Below the pieces are notes generated by a model. That model had not been told where the DNA came from and made no database searches. It saw only the letters and a program-made list of their open reading frames with translations. Shown here piece after piece: positions 15,655 through 23,648 of a stretch of 64,000 nt of DNA (within the stretch, counting starts at the first letter, position 1; every line of letters starts with the position of its first letter). Source of the DNA: a virus. The stretch is taken from the IMG/VR virus record IMGVR_UViG_3300006028_000010, positions 1 through 64,000 of that record. The stretch is one strand, 5' to 3'. A program made the position numbers and the translations under genes.

Positions 15655-17837
15655 CAGACGGTCCCGGCAAGGGTGCTGACATTCTGCGGCTCCCCGTGCG
15701 CAAAGACGCGGGGGGTGACTCGTCACCAGCTGAACCATCAACCTCTGATCTTGACCTGAGGGACACCAGCTTCGAGATCGCCCTCGACGATGCACCCATC
15801 GGCCGACCGGTACCGGTGGATTCGGAACCAAGCAAAGATCCGGTATTCAAACCGGTCATCCCAGAGCACCTACAGACCTGGGTTGGTGTCAAGAGGACCG
15901 CGGTCCGGTTCACGGGCCGGCAGTGGCACAGGGTCAAGGTGCATTCGGTTCGCTCACCGGCGTATGCGTTCTGGGCGGTCATCTACGCGTTTGTGGGCGC
16001 ATACAAAGCCGCCAAGGCGCTGGGCCAGTGGTGTTTTCTGGCCGAAGCTGCCCCGCTGCGCAAACACGCCGCGCAGAACAATCACCACAAGGAATACCTA
16101 GAGCTGCACAAGACCGGGCAAGCCACGGCCTCAGGGCGCGTCAAGCGAACATTATTCGCGGTCGTGTGCCTCATCGCCGCGCTCGCCGCGTTGTTTTTCC
16201 TCGCGCCGTGGTGGATCTGGATTGCCATCAGCGTCTGCCTCATCCTCCTGTTGGCCCACTATGGGAGACCCGCTGACAGGCCAATCGTCAACGCGGCGGT
16301 GGTGACACCACAGTTCCGTAAGCTCAACGCCGATACCGTGCTCCGCGCCTACTACGCCGCCGGGCTGGGCAACGCGGACAAGCCGGACCAGCAAATCAAG
16401 TTCGGATCCACGATGAGCCGCAACCACAACAACACCGGCTCAAAAGTCCTCGTGTGGCTACCCTACGGGAAAGGGTTCGACGACGCCCTCAAAAACAAAG
16501 GAGCCATCGCCAGTGGCCTGGATGTGGCCACCTCACAGGTGTACCTCACCAAACACAAAGACTCGCACCGCGGGCATTGGCTGTTCGTGACTGACGTGGA
16601 CCCGTTGTCCATCCCCGCTGGGCGCACACCACTACTGGACGGGAAGCGGCGGGACATTTGGCGGCCCGCGCCCCTCGGATTAGATGAGCACGCTAACAAG
16701 GTTGCGTTCCCGCTCGTGTTCTGGTCCATGTTGTTCGGGGCGCCACCGAGGAAGGGTAAGAGCTACTCGGCGCGGCTCCTAGCCCTCTACTCCGCGCTAG
16801 ACCCCTATGTGCGGCTGTCGGTGTTCGACGGTAAAGGCTCACCCGACTGGCGCATGTTCGCCGCTGTCGCACACACCTACGGGTTCGGTCTCCTACCGGA
16901 CCGGAAGCAGGGTGACCCGGTGCAGAACCTGCTCGCCACTCTCCGGTCCGGGAAACGCGAGATCCAGGAACGGAACCAGCGCCTATCCGACCTACCGACC
17001 AATGTGTGCCCAGAAGGGAAACTGACTCGGGAGATCGCCCGGAACAAGGCATACAAGATGCCCGTGTGGGTGCTCGTGTTCGACGAGATCCAAGAGTTCC
17101 TGACCCTGGAAGACAAAGCTGTCGCACTGGAGATCGCCCGACTGCTGGTGTCCATCATCAAAGTCGGCCCATCGGTGGGTGTCATCCCCATCACCGCGAC
17201 ACAACGACCAAGCGGTATCGGCTCCGAAGGGAACGTGCAAAAGTTGTTCACCGACTTCCGCGACAACCACCTCATCCGATTCGCGCTCAAGAGCCCGTCG
17301 TGGCAGTTCTCTGACCTTGTACTCGGGGCCGGTGCACACACAGAGGGATACGACGCGGCCACGCTCCCCGTCGGGGACGAATACCGGGGGGTCGGGATCC
17401 TCTACAACGCCCCCGTCGACAACTGCACCGTCCGCTGTTACCTCGCCGATAATGAGGACGCGGAGAAGATCCTGCTTGCCGCGCGGAGGCATCGTGAGGC
17501 GTGTGGAACTTTGGATGGGATGGCCGCCGGTGAAGCTGTTGCGATCCAGCCCCGCGATCCGCTGGCGGACACGCTTGACGTTTTCCAGCTGGGGGAGAAC
17601 TGGCTTTCCTGGACTGAGATCGCGTCGCGTTTAGCGGAGCAGTTACCGGAGCAGTACGCGCAGATAACAGGCCGCGCGATCGGCGACACGTTACGCGGGA
17701 TGAACCTTGGTATTGAGAACTCTGACGGACGCGTACCCAAGTGCGACGAGGTGCCCTCCGGTGTCACGTCCGGCGTCAAGCGGGCAGTGCTGGAGCGGGC
17801 CATAGCGCGACGGGACCGCGAGGAGGTGCGGCCGTGA
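15651..17837 (+). CDS. FtsK/TraB-like DNA translocase
   Basis: 728 residues from a GTG with GGAGG 6 bases upstream. Membrane region about 166-202; motor domain with Walker A GAPPRKGKS (363-371), Walker B VWVLVFDE (472-479) and a later ATQRPSG; C-terminal winged-helix-like region (EIASRLAEQLPEQYAQITGRAIGDTLR). In Streptomyces plasmids and AICEs, such FtsK-like TraB/TraSA proteins alone move double-stranded DNA between mycelia. The TraB hexamer recognises short repeats (clt) on the plasmid; see the ACCTAC repeats just downstream. Confidence 0.85.
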   Translation: MTDGPGKGADILRLPVRKDAGGDSSPAEPSTSDLDLRDTSFEIALDDAPIGRPVPVDSEPSKDPVFKPVIPEHLQTWVGVKRTAVRFTGRQWHRVKVHSVRSPAYAFWAVIYAFVGAYKAAKALGQWCFLAEAAPLRKHAAQNNHHKEYLELHKTGQATASGRVKRTLFAVVCLIAALAALFFLAPWWIWIAISVCLILLLAHYGRPADRPIVNAAVVTPQFRKLNADTVLRAYYAAGLGNADKPDQQIKFGSTMSRNHNNTGSKVLVWLPYGKGFDDALKNKGAIASGLDVATSQVYLTKHKDSHRGHWLFVTDVDPLSIPAGRTPLLDGKRRDIWRPAPLGLDEHANKVAFPLVFWSMLFGAPPRKGKSYSARLLALYSALDPYVRLSVFDGKGSPDWRMFAAVAHTYGFGLLPDRKQGDPVQNLLATLRSGKREIQERNQRLSDLPTNVCPEGKLTREIARNKAYKMPVWVLVFDEIQEFLTLEDKAVALEIARLLVSIIKVGPSVGVIPITATQRPSGIGSEGNVQKLFTDFRDNHLIRFALKSPSWQFSDLVLGAGAHTEGYDAATLPVGDEYRGVGILYNAPVDNCTVRCYLADNEDAEKILLAARRHREACGTLDGMAAGEAVAIQPRDPLADTLDVFQLGENWLSWTEIASRLAEQLPEQYAQITGRAIGDTLRGMNLGIENSDGRVPKCDEVPSGVTSGVKRAVLERAIARRDREEVRP

Positions 17838-18112
17838 ACGCAGCACGCGTAGGCCCAGTCGCCGCGAGCCGGGATCTGGCTCAACACGCCACCTACCATG
17901 ATCCTCACAGCGGGGACCTGCGACCTACACCTGACAGTAACCGCAGGTCACGCCGCTTCCCTCGTGTAGGTTCTCGTGAAGGTCAGCACCTACGTGTAGG
18001 TCGGCCGAACCTACAGAAACGATCGCATCCGGGGTGCTGTCGCATCACCCGTCGCACCGAACAGACAGCGATGCGATGCGCCGCGCGACCGCGACAAGAG
18101 CGCTCGTCGTGA
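17834..18112 (+). CDS. Arg-rich ORF spanning ACCTAC repeats
   Basis: 92 residues, GTGA-coupled to the FtsK-like gene and to the next gene. Composition (many Arg, Pro, Ser, little hydrophobic core) is poor for a folded protein, and the DNA carries six ACCTAC/GTAGGT repeats, so the coding role may be secondary to a DNA site. Confidence 0.4.
   Translation: MNAARVGPVAASRDLAQHATYHDPHSGDLRPTPDSNRRSRRFPRVGSREGQHLRVGRPNLQKRSHPGCCRITRRTEQTAMRCAARPRQERSS
17891..18014. repeat. Six ACCTAC/GTAGGT repeats (candidate clt or operator)
   Basis: ACCTAC at 17891, 17923, 17988 and 18009, and its complement GTAGGT at 17966 and 17996. The pair at 17988-18001 forms an inverted repeat with a 2-base centre. Clustered within 124 bases immediately after the translocase gene, the same position as clt/TRS repeats that TraB binds in Streptomyces plasmids. 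Function is inferred. Confidence 0.45.
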
Positions 18113-18294
18113 CGCGCGACGACGGGACCGGGCCGCGTGGTTTGACGCGTCGCCAGTTCCTTGAAGACGTGCTCGACGTGATGAGTGACGCAGACCGGAT
18201 CTACCACCTTGACGCGGACGGAAACGAGGTTGTTGTCGCCACCCGGCTCGATATTCTCACGATGCTCGCGGCTGAAATGGGTGATGGCTCATGA
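18109..18294 (+). CDS. Small hypothetical protein
   Basis: 61 residues from a GTG overlapping the previous stop. Contains LTRRQFLEDVLDVMSDADRI and a C-terminal helix (RLDILTMLAAEM). An upstream in-frame ATG at 18076 is possible. Unknown function. Confidence 0.5.
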   Translation: MTRDDGTGPRGLTRRQFLEDVLDVMSDADRIYHLDADGNEVVVATRLDILTMLAAEMGDGS

Positions 18295-18566
18295 ACATGC
18301 CTATGACGGTCGCGGTTGTCGCTGTCGTGTTCTTCTGGCTCGGTGGGCGGCGTGACGTTGCGCTGGAGATAGCCGCGCTGGCGGCGGTTGTGTACTTCGC
18401 TCAGGTGTTTGTGTTCCACCTGATTACATGCAGCCGGTGTGGCGGTAAAGGGAAGCTGGAGAATCCGTTCGGGGCGGGGCATCGGCCGTGTAAGAAGTGT
18501 GGGCGTAAGGGTGAGCATGTGCGGTGGGGGCGTCGTATGTGGGATAAACGAGTGACAGGAGATTGA
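18291..18566 (+). CDS. Membrane protein with zinc ribbon
   Basis: 91 residues. Two N-terminal hydrophobic helices (residues 4-18 and 24-44), then a DnaJ-like zinc knuckle CSRCGGKGK and CKKCGRKG. The ribbon would face the cytoplasm. Function unknown; coupled within the transfer operon. Confidence 0.6.
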   Translation: MNMPMTVAVVAVVFFWLGGRRDVALEIAALAAVVYFAQVFVFHLITCSRCGGKGKLENPFGAGHRPCKKCGRKGEHVRWGRRMWDKRVTGD

Positions 18567-18568
18567 GG

Positions 18569-18922
18569 ATGGTTCGTAAGCTGATGATGTTGGTGGTTGG
18601 TGTTGGTGCGGTGTTTTTGTTGGTGTCGGCGTGTGATGTGTTGGGTTCGGGTTCGGCGCCGCAGCAGCAGCAACAGGAACACACCACGGTGGTCACGACA
18701 GGTGACAGCTCGGCGTTGTATGTGTTGTTGACGTTGGCGATTGTTGGGGTGGTGGGGTTGGTGTGGTATGCGATGAATCAGAGGGTGGAGCGGGTGTTGG
18801 ACCGGGTGGAGTATCGGGAGTTGTTGTTGGCGGGGCGGGAGCGGCCTGAGTTGAATGGGGAGCCGTATGTGCCTGCGTCGTCGCGGTTGGACGTGGGGGA
18901 TCATCGGCGGATGCTGCGGTAA
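18569..18922 (+). CDS. Probable lipoprotein with membrane helix
   Basis: 117 residues from ATG 18569 with GGAG upstream (a TTG at 18563 also overlaps the previous stop). Signal peptide with lipobox LVSAC; a Gln-rich spacer; a second hydrophobic helix (ALYVLLTLAIVGVVGLVWYA); a charged coiled tail. Likely lipid-anchored envelope protein of the transfer system or a phage superinfection-type lipoprotein; unproven. Confidence 0.55.
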   Translation: MVRKLMMLVVGVGAVFLLVSACDVLGSGSAPQQQQQEHTTVVTTGDSSALYVLLTLAIVGVVGLVWYAMNQRVERVLDRVEYRELLLAGRERPELNGEPYVPASSRLDVGDHRRMLR

Positions 18923-19008
18923 CGGTTCACCCGATTAGCCCCTAGCTGTGTCGGATCCCCACACATACGATTGGTGTTACAAGAACAACACTAGTCGGGG
19001 AGCCGAAG

Positions 19009-19212
19009 ATGTGGATCGTCAGCCTCGTCCTGATCGGAATGAAATACTACGGAGCCATCAACCTTGACTGGTCCACCGTCCTCATCTTCGCCACCGGACC
19101 GGTGTGGATGCCGCTGGTGTTCGCTTACTTCATCAGCCACCGCACCACCCGCACCGCATCAACCCGGAAACGCGCCAGCAGCCGTCGTCGTCGTTCCCCG
19201 TCGTTCCTATGA
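19009..19212 (+). CDS. Small two-helix membrane protein with basic tail
   Basis: 67 residues, ribosome site GGGGAG ahead of the ATG. Two short hydrophobic segments, then a highly basic tail (RKRASSRRRRSPSF) likely to face DNA or the membrane surface. The 86-base gap before it may hold a promoter, since coupling breaks here. Confidence 0.55.
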   Translation: MWIVSLVLIGMKYYGAINLDWSTVLIFATGPVWMPLVFAYFISHRTTRTASTRKRASSRRRRSPSFL

Positions 19213-19481
19213 GCACAACCAAAACGCAGCTGCTGGCCCTGTTAGCTGCCGCCGCGAGCCGTCACGCAGCTGCCCAGACCGAAGCGCAGCGCACACGTAG
19301 CTCCCTGCATCGGGCGGTATTAGCCGCTGTGGATGGTGGGTGCAGTCTCGCGGAGATCGGCGCGGTGATGGGGATTGATCGGCAGTCGGTGCGGTGGCAC
19401 ATCACCAAAGCACACGAAACAAAGGAACAAAATGGCAGACAAATGGATGATCGAAACCCCCATTCAAGACATGCTCATTGA
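19209..19481 (+). CDS. Small HTH protein
   Basis: 90 residues. GGCSLAEIGAVMGIDRQSVRWH is a clear helix-turn-helix, preceded by an Ala-rich helix. Probably binds DNA; target unknown. ATGA-coupled to the upstream membrane gene. Confidence 0.65.
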   Translation: MSTTKTQLLALLAAAASRHAAAQTEAQRTRSSLHRAVLAAVDGGCSLAEIGAVMGIDRQSVRWHITKAHETKEQNGRQMDDRNPHSRHAH

Positions 19482-19581
19482 AATCGAGTGGTCAGCGATG
19501 TGTGAAGCAAGCCGAGAGGCAAACCGAGAGGCAAGCCGAGAGGCAAGCCGAGAGGCAGACGACCTCACCAAGGAGGGCTGA
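19432..19581 (+). CDS. Small protein with REAS repeats
   Basis: 49 residues starting inside the end of the HTH gene, with AAAGGA upstream of the ATG. Ends with four tandem copies of a REAS/REAN-like unit encoded by a 12-base DNA repeat, which could vary in copy number. Helical, function unknown. Confidence 0.5.
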   Translation: MADKWMIETPIQDMLIEIEWSAMCEASREANREASREASREADDLTKEG

Positions 19582-19782
19582 GTGATGTTTTGGCAGCGTC
19601 GTCGCCGGCATAACGTGCCCGGCGGCTTCTACTGGAACAGTTTCAACTTCCGGCCGACGTCGTGGGGTGTCCACGAAGGCCCAGCTACCTACAATGTGAC
19701 GCGTCGCCGGTTGTCGCTTCGTTTGCCGTTCGGTTTGGGTGATTTGGTGTTCGGTGGGCGGCGGGGCAGGAGACGACGGTGA
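19582..19782 (+). CDS. DUF4236-like small protein
   Basis: 66 residues from GTG 19582 (ATG 19585 also possible). FYWNSFNFRPTSWGVHEGPATYNVTRRRLSLRLPF resembles the aromatic/Gly pattern of DUF4236 proteins. Basic C-terminus. Function unknown. Confidence 0.55.
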   Translation: MMFWQRRRRHNVPGGFYWNSFNFRPTSWGVHEGPATYNVTRRRLSLRLPFGLGDLVFGGRRGRRRR

Positions 19783-19994
19783 GTACGCCGGAGACGGATC
19801 CGGATCGTATTGAGCAGGCGATTGAGTTGGCGCTGTACTACGGGGGTTACGACGGCGCTGATCATAAGGCGTGGGTGATTGATCAGATGCTTCGTGTTCT
19901 CACCGGGGACCGATACGAGCGGGTGATCACCGATTATTGTGCTGGTGAGGACGGCCCCGACACCTACAGCTGGGACACCGGGAGCGCACCATGA
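19779..19994 (+). CDS. Small acidic hypothetical protein
   Basis: 71 residues, GTGA-coupled. Contains HKAWVIDQMLRVLTGDRYERVI, a pattern seen in short actinophage proteins I cannot name. Ends at an ATGA into a 10-residue linker ORF. Confidence 0.55.
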   Translation: MSTPETDPDRIEQAIELALYYGGYDGADHKAWVIDQMLRVLTGDRYERVITDYCAGEDGPDTYSWDTGSAP

Positions 19995-20023
19995 CGCGCT
20001 TAGGTGGGCAGGCACGGCGATGA
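19991..20023 (+). CDS. Ten-codon linker ORF
   Basis: Peptide MTRLGGQARR with ATGA overlap at both ends, joining 19779-19994 to 20020-20235. Likely a ribosome relay, not necessarily a functional peptide. Confidence 0.3.
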   Translation: MTRLGGQARR

Positions 20024-20235
20024 CCCGGTATCCGAATGTGGAAGACGAACACGGCGGGAAAGTCCACCTCGGCGCCAGAGTGGGTGGTGTCCTCGAGCCT
20101 GTTTGTCGGTGGGCGCGGCACGGCATCACCTACCGCCCCGTGAACAAAGACCTCACCTGCAAAGACTGCCTAGCCATCCGCGCCCGCACCGACCGCAAAC
20201 GAACCGCGAACACGATCAACGGAGACAACCAATGA
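20020..20235 (+). CDS. Small Cys-containing hypothetical protein
   Basis: 71 residues. CRWARHGITYRPVNKDLTCKDC resembles a zinc-binding motif. Coupled on both sides. Unknown function. Confidence 0.5.
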   Translation: MTRYPNVEDEHGGKVHLGARVGGVLEPVCRWARHGITYRPVNKDLTCKDCLAIRARTDRKRTANTINGDNQ

Positions 20236-20555
20236 GCAATCCATCAGACCCGTTGCTGTACGGAGCCGACGCGGACGCATGGGGCGCGTCGGCTGGCACT
20301 CCAGCGTCAACGCTGCCGAAGAACTACACAGAATGGCTAGCCGAGGGCCGGGTCGAGAACGGCGCTGAGATGCCGCAGCGGGGCAAGCTCCAACCTAAAG
20401 TCGTGTGGGTATGCAAAGACTGTTTAGAACGCAGCCATGCCGTCTGCGGCAATCGTGGATGCATCTTTGAGGACTGGCCGATTGGGAACGTTCCTGACCT
20501 GTTCGATTTTCCGAAACCAACCGGGCTTGACTGGGGCGAGGACGCCCACCGATGA
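20232..20555 (+). CDS. Cys-rich hypothetical protein
   Basis: 107 residues with CKDCLERSHAVCGNRGC in the centre, a likely metal site. ATGA-coupled on both sides. No family recognised. Confidence 0.55.
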   Translation: MSNPSDPLLYGADADAWGASAGTPASTLPKNYTEWLAEGRVENGAEMPQRGKLQPKVVWVCKDCLERSHAVCGNRGCIFEDWPIGNVPDLFDFPKPTGLDWGEDAHR

Positions 20556-20977
20556 CGACGAACATCGCGGTAAATGACAGCATCATCCTAACTGCTACAC
20601 CAACACTACTCGATCCAACCGCAGACAAGCGGGTCCTACCTGATGTCACGTGGGCACCTCGAATTCTGATCTACCTCACGTGGTCTTCCGGGAAGCGGGA
20701 TGCGGCACACTTGCAGCTCGTGCCTACACCATCACTCGCTCAGTGGCTCCCCGACAGCGTGCTCAACCACAAAGGCTGGAATCTTGACCTGGCGCTGCTG
20801 ACCGATGGTCTAGACGCCCCCGCCGGTGATGACGACGTGATGGTCAGCCCTTCACGTCGTAAAGATCTCATTGAAATCATCCTCGATTCGGGACGTGATC
20901 AGATCGGTCTGCGCTTCCGGAGAGCGGCGCTCGTTGAGTTCGTCGCGAGGGTGCACGAACACTCCGTTCAGTCATAA
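20552..20977 (+). CDS. Hypothetical protein
   Basis: 141 residues, mixed alpha/beta, no recognised domain. Last gene before a short hairpin; codon use less GC-biased than neighbours. Confidence 0.6.
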   Translation: MTTNIAVNDSIILTATPTLLDPTADKRVLPDVTWAPRILIYLTWSSGKRDAAHLQLVPTPSLAQWLPDSVLNHKGWNLDLALLTDGLDAPAGDDDVMVSPSRRKDLIEIILDSGRDQIGLRFRRAALVEFVARVHEHSVQS

Positions 20978-20997
20978 TCTTGGTTATGTGCCAAGAT
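20977..20997 (+). terminator. Short hairpin between genes
   Basis: Perfect 7-base stem ATCTTGG / CCAAGAT with a 7-base loop right after the stop of 20552-20977. No T-run; may be a weak terminator or processing site. Confidence 0.4.
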
Positions 20998-21032
20998 CGA
21001 GCTGAGCCATATTCGATCACTTGGAGATCAAC

Positions 21033-21074
21033 ATGGAAGCCATCATCTTTATCGACATAGCCAAGTACGCATGA
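21033..21074 (+). CDS. 13-residue leader ORF
   Basis: Peptide MEAIIFIDIAKYA with GGAG 8 bases upstream; its TGA overlaps the ATG of 21071-21427. Probable translational-coupling leader. Confidence 0.4.
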   Translation: MEAIIFIDIAKYA

Positions 21075-21427
21075 GTTGCGTACTGACGTTCCTCCACGCT
21101 CGCCTCGACGAAGACGAGCAACGCGCCCGGGCCGAAGCTGTCCTGCGCGACGGTGACCCATACTTCGTGAACGAGGCCAGCAACTTTGAGCGCTGCTTCA
21201 CCCCCCAACGGGCGCTGGCCGAGGTGGAAGCTAAACGGGAAATCCTCAAGCTGCATCGGCCGGGGCGACCCATCTATGAAGCCGAGGACTCGACCCGTCG
21301 CACATGCTGGTCGTGTGGTGTGGATGACGGCTGGTATGACGTGCCCGCGCCGTGCGACACGTTGAAAGCCTTAGCGCTGCCCTACGCGGACCATCCTGAC
21401 TACGACCCCGCGTGGAGCGTTCAGTGA
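21071..21427 (+). CDS. DUF6221-like protein
   Basis: 118 residues. N-terminal FLHARLDEDEQRARAE, then LAEVEAKREILKLH, CWSCG and a C-terminal LKALALPYADHPDYDPAW, the pattern of the DUF6221 group of actinomycetes and their phages. Function unknown. Confidence 0.8.
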   Translation: MSCVLTFLHARLDEDEQRARAEAVLRDGDPYFVNEASNFERCFTPQRALAEVEAKREILKLHRPGRPIYEAEDSTRRTCWSCGVDDGWYDVPAPCDTLKALALPYADHPDYDPAWSVQ

Positions 21428-22500
21428 CCGCTGAACTCGTTCCCGCTGCCGCAGCCACCGAAGATGAGCGGTGGCTCACCGAACTCAAACTCGTCGGCCA
21501 ATGGCTCCTCGAACACTCCGGTAACACACTCGCCGCCTACTCCAGCAGCATCGGCTGGCCCTACCGCACCAACGGCACCTGGCGCGGCTACCAAAGCGCC
21601 CGCAACGGCGTCACCTGGCTAGGCTGGTGCCACACCAACGGCGTCTACCTACTCGACGCGAAACGGATCCACATCCTCGCCTGGATCGAAGCGGTCAATG
21701 CCAGCCGGCACCCCGACAGCGGGGAACCACTCGCAAAACGGAGCCGCGCGCAGCTGGTGTCCACCGCATCAAGCTTCTACACCTGGGCCATGCACGAAGG
21801 GCACACCGAATCCAACCCCGTCGCGCTGATCAACCGCCGCAAGAAACAACTCAACGTCAGCCACGACCCTTCCGCGAGCCGGTCCCTGTCAGCGACAGAA
21901 TCCCAAGCGATGATCGCCGCAGCGGACAACGACCCCGTCCAGTTCACCCGACCACGCACCGCCGCGATCATCGCCCTACTGTTCTGCTGCGGGCCACGCG
22001 TCGGAGAGGTGTGCAACGCCAAGCTCAGCGACATGCGCGTGCAAGATGGTAGGCGCGTCCTCCGCACCGTAGCCAAAGGCGGGAAGGAACTCCTCTTCGC
22101 CTTACCGCCACAGGTATGCACGAGACTTGACGCCTACCTGGCGACGCGAGAAGACATCTCACGGCTACCAGCCCGCCGCGGTGAGGGCTCCGGGTCCTCA
22201 ATACCTCTGATCGCCACCTCAACAGGTAAACCGCTAGGTCGGGGGGAGGTGCGTACGCTGGTCAAACGCATCGCCCGGTTCGCGGGTCTGGATGACCCAC
22301 AGAGCGTTTACCCGCACGTGGCGAGGCACACGTACATCACCGAAGCCCGACGGCTGGGCTATTCTGGGGATGTGATCCAGCACTCGGTTGGTCACGCCCA
22401 CATTGAGCAAACCGACAAGTACGGCAAGCACATCATCAACATCGAGAAGTCCCCGGCGTACGGGGTAGCGGAAGCATTCGCGCCCGAGAGGCAGTCGTGA
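21424..22500 (+). CDS. Tyrosine recombinase (second integrase)
   Basis: 358 residues from a GTG overlapping the previous stop. N-terminal SAM-like core-binding domain, then a catalytic domain with the first Arg in CCGPRVGEVC, a Lys in AKGGKE, HVARHTYIT (H-x-x-R), VGHAHIEQ and the nucleophile in TDKYGK. All expected residues are present. No tRNA-like attachment core is seen next to it, so it may act on a distant site, as a dimer resolvase, or as the integrase of an AICE-like module. It differs from the phage integrase at 38189. Confidence 0.9.
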   Translation: MTAELVPAAAATEDERWLTELKLVGQWLLEHSGNTLAAYSSSIGWPYRTNGTWRGYQSARNGVTWLGWCHTNGVYLLDAKRIHILAWIEAVNASRHPDSGEPLAKRSRAQLVSTASSFYTWAMHEGHTESNPVALINRRKKQLNVSHDPSASRSLSATESQAMIAAADNDPVQFTRPRTAAIIALLFCCGPRVGEVCNAKLSDMRVQDGRRVLRTVAKGGKELLFALPPQVCTRLDAYLATREDISRLPARRGEGSGSSIPLIATSTGKPLGRGEVRTLVKRIARFAGLDDPQSVYPHVARHTYITEARRLGYSGDVIQHSVGHAHIEQTDKYGKHIINIEKSPAYGVAEAFAPERQS

Positions 22501-22793
22501 GCACCTACCATCGGTATCGAGCGTGGCCGCCGCGTCGCCCATGTCCTCAATGCGGCGACGTGACAGCCGTGCGACCCAACGGGCTATTCAGAGTGCACCC
22601 CATCGCACGTGGTAATCCGCGATGTCCTGGCGGTGGCCAAGTAGCGCCTCCACTACCAGTGACAGACACCCTACGTGGTCGCAGGTTGGCTTATTTGGAA
22701 CTACTGCTCGGCTTGATTGAGCGGCATGGTTACCAGCCCGGTCTTTGTGATCGGGTTGAACGAGTAATGCGCTGCGAAGAAACCCCCGCTTAG
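22497..22793 (+). CDS. Cys-containing hypothetical protein
   Basis: 98 residues from a GTG overlapping the integrase stop. PCPQCGDVTAVRPNG and a later RCPGGG give a possible zinc site; C-terminus helical. Position after an integrase could suit an accessory DNA-binding protein, but it lacks an excisionase motif. Confidence 0.55.
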   Translation: MSTYHRYRAWPPRRPCPQCGDVTAVRPNGLFRVHPIARGNPRCPGGGQVAPPLPVTDTLRGRRLAYLELLLGLIERHGYQPGLCDRVERVMRCEETPA

Positions 22794-22809
22794 TTATCTT
22801 ATCGGGGGT
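22782..22809. terminator. Bidirectional terminator
   Basis: Stem ACCCCCG / CGGGGGT with a 14-base AT-rich loop, between the converging rightward operon and the leftward early operon. Confidence 0.7.
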
Positions 22810-22823
22810 GCTGGCGACGGAAT

Positions 22824-23021
22824 CTAGCTGGTGTCAGATTCTGACTCATCAGCGCGCTCTCGAGCCCGACCAGCAGCGCGACCTAAACCGTACGCCACAC
22901 CACCCTCATGCGGATGCGTCACCTCAAACTCCTGCGCATCAGCCTCAAGGTCATCAGCAAACGCGCGTAACGTCTCGGGGGGATCCTCCGGTGCATCGCC
23001 AATCGTGTTGCATCCTCTCAA
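22824..23021 (-). CDS. Small hypothetical protein
   Basis: 65 residues; no ATG or GTG in frame, so a TTG start at 23021 just after the sigma factor stop is assumed. LRAFADDLEADAQEFEVTHPHEGG is a coherent helical sequence. Last gene of the early operon. Unknown function. Confidence 0.45.
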   Translation of the reverse strand: MRGCNTIGDAPEDPPETLRAFADDLEADAQEFEVTHPHEGGVAYGLGRAAGRARERADESESDTS

Positions 23022-23024
23022 AGG

Positions 23025-23648
23025 TCATGCTGCTGCTTGTGTGTTGAGCGCGCGTATCGCTGTGGCCAACTCGCTGATGGTGCCGCCCTGGGTCAGGTAC
23101 TCAATCGGCTGCGTCGTAACCGATTCGCGGAGACAAGCCACGCCGTGATGCTGCGCGGTTTTCACCGCGCCCTCACTGATCCCCAGAATCTTCGCGGTCT
23201 GGGGGATCGACAGGCCGTGTATGAGACGCAGCCGCAGGACCTCAGCCTGCCGGGGTGTTGCTAGGCGCGTGATGCGCCGGCTGATTTCACCAGCGGCGAG
23301 AGCGGCGAGGATACGGTCCACGACGATGCTGTCCGGGCCCGGTTCGTCGTCGGCGGTGTCGGTGATCGCCGCTACGGGTGTTTCACGCCGCGCCGCTGCG
23401 GCCTTGTGGTGGTCGTACAGGACGTTCCGGGCCATCACCCGCAGCCAGCCACCCGGGTTCCGCCCATCGAACCGGTCGGCGTATCTCAGGGCGCGTTCGA
23501 ACGTGGCCGCGGTCAAATCCTCAGCGAAAGCGGGGTCCTGGGTTTTCCTGGTAAGCCACCCCAGGATCCACGGGTGGTGTTCGGTGTACATGTCAGCGAC
23601 CACCCGGGCCGGGTCAGGGCGCATCCGGGGTGCCCCATTCCCACACAC
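23025..23648 (-). CDS. ECF-type sigma factor
   Basis: 207 residues. Region 2 is seen in DLTAATFERALRYADRF and PGGWLRVMARNVLYDH; region 4 HTH in PRQAEVLRLRLIHGLSIPQT with AKILGISEGAVKTA. No anti-sigma gene is adjacent. Near the end of the early operon, so it may redirect RNA polymerase to late or transfer promoters, or alter host development. A shorter start at 23624 is possible. Confidence 0.85.
   Translation of the reverse strand: MCGNGAPRMRPDPARVVADMYTEHHPWILGWLTRKTQDPAFAEDLTAATFERALRYADRFDGRNPGGWLRVMARNVLYDHHKAAAARRETPVAAITDTADDEPGPDSIVVDRILAALAAGEISRRITRLATPRQAEVLRLRLIHGLSIPQTAKILGISEGAVKTAQHHGVACLRESVTTQPIEYLTQGGTISELATAIRALNTQAAA

Noticed and set aside
22782-22824. Prophage or element boundary at the convergent junction
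   Set aside because: Only a terminator is seen; no direct repeat of the tRNA-Asn core and no host gene in this gap. It remains the most likely place to look if two elements are joined.
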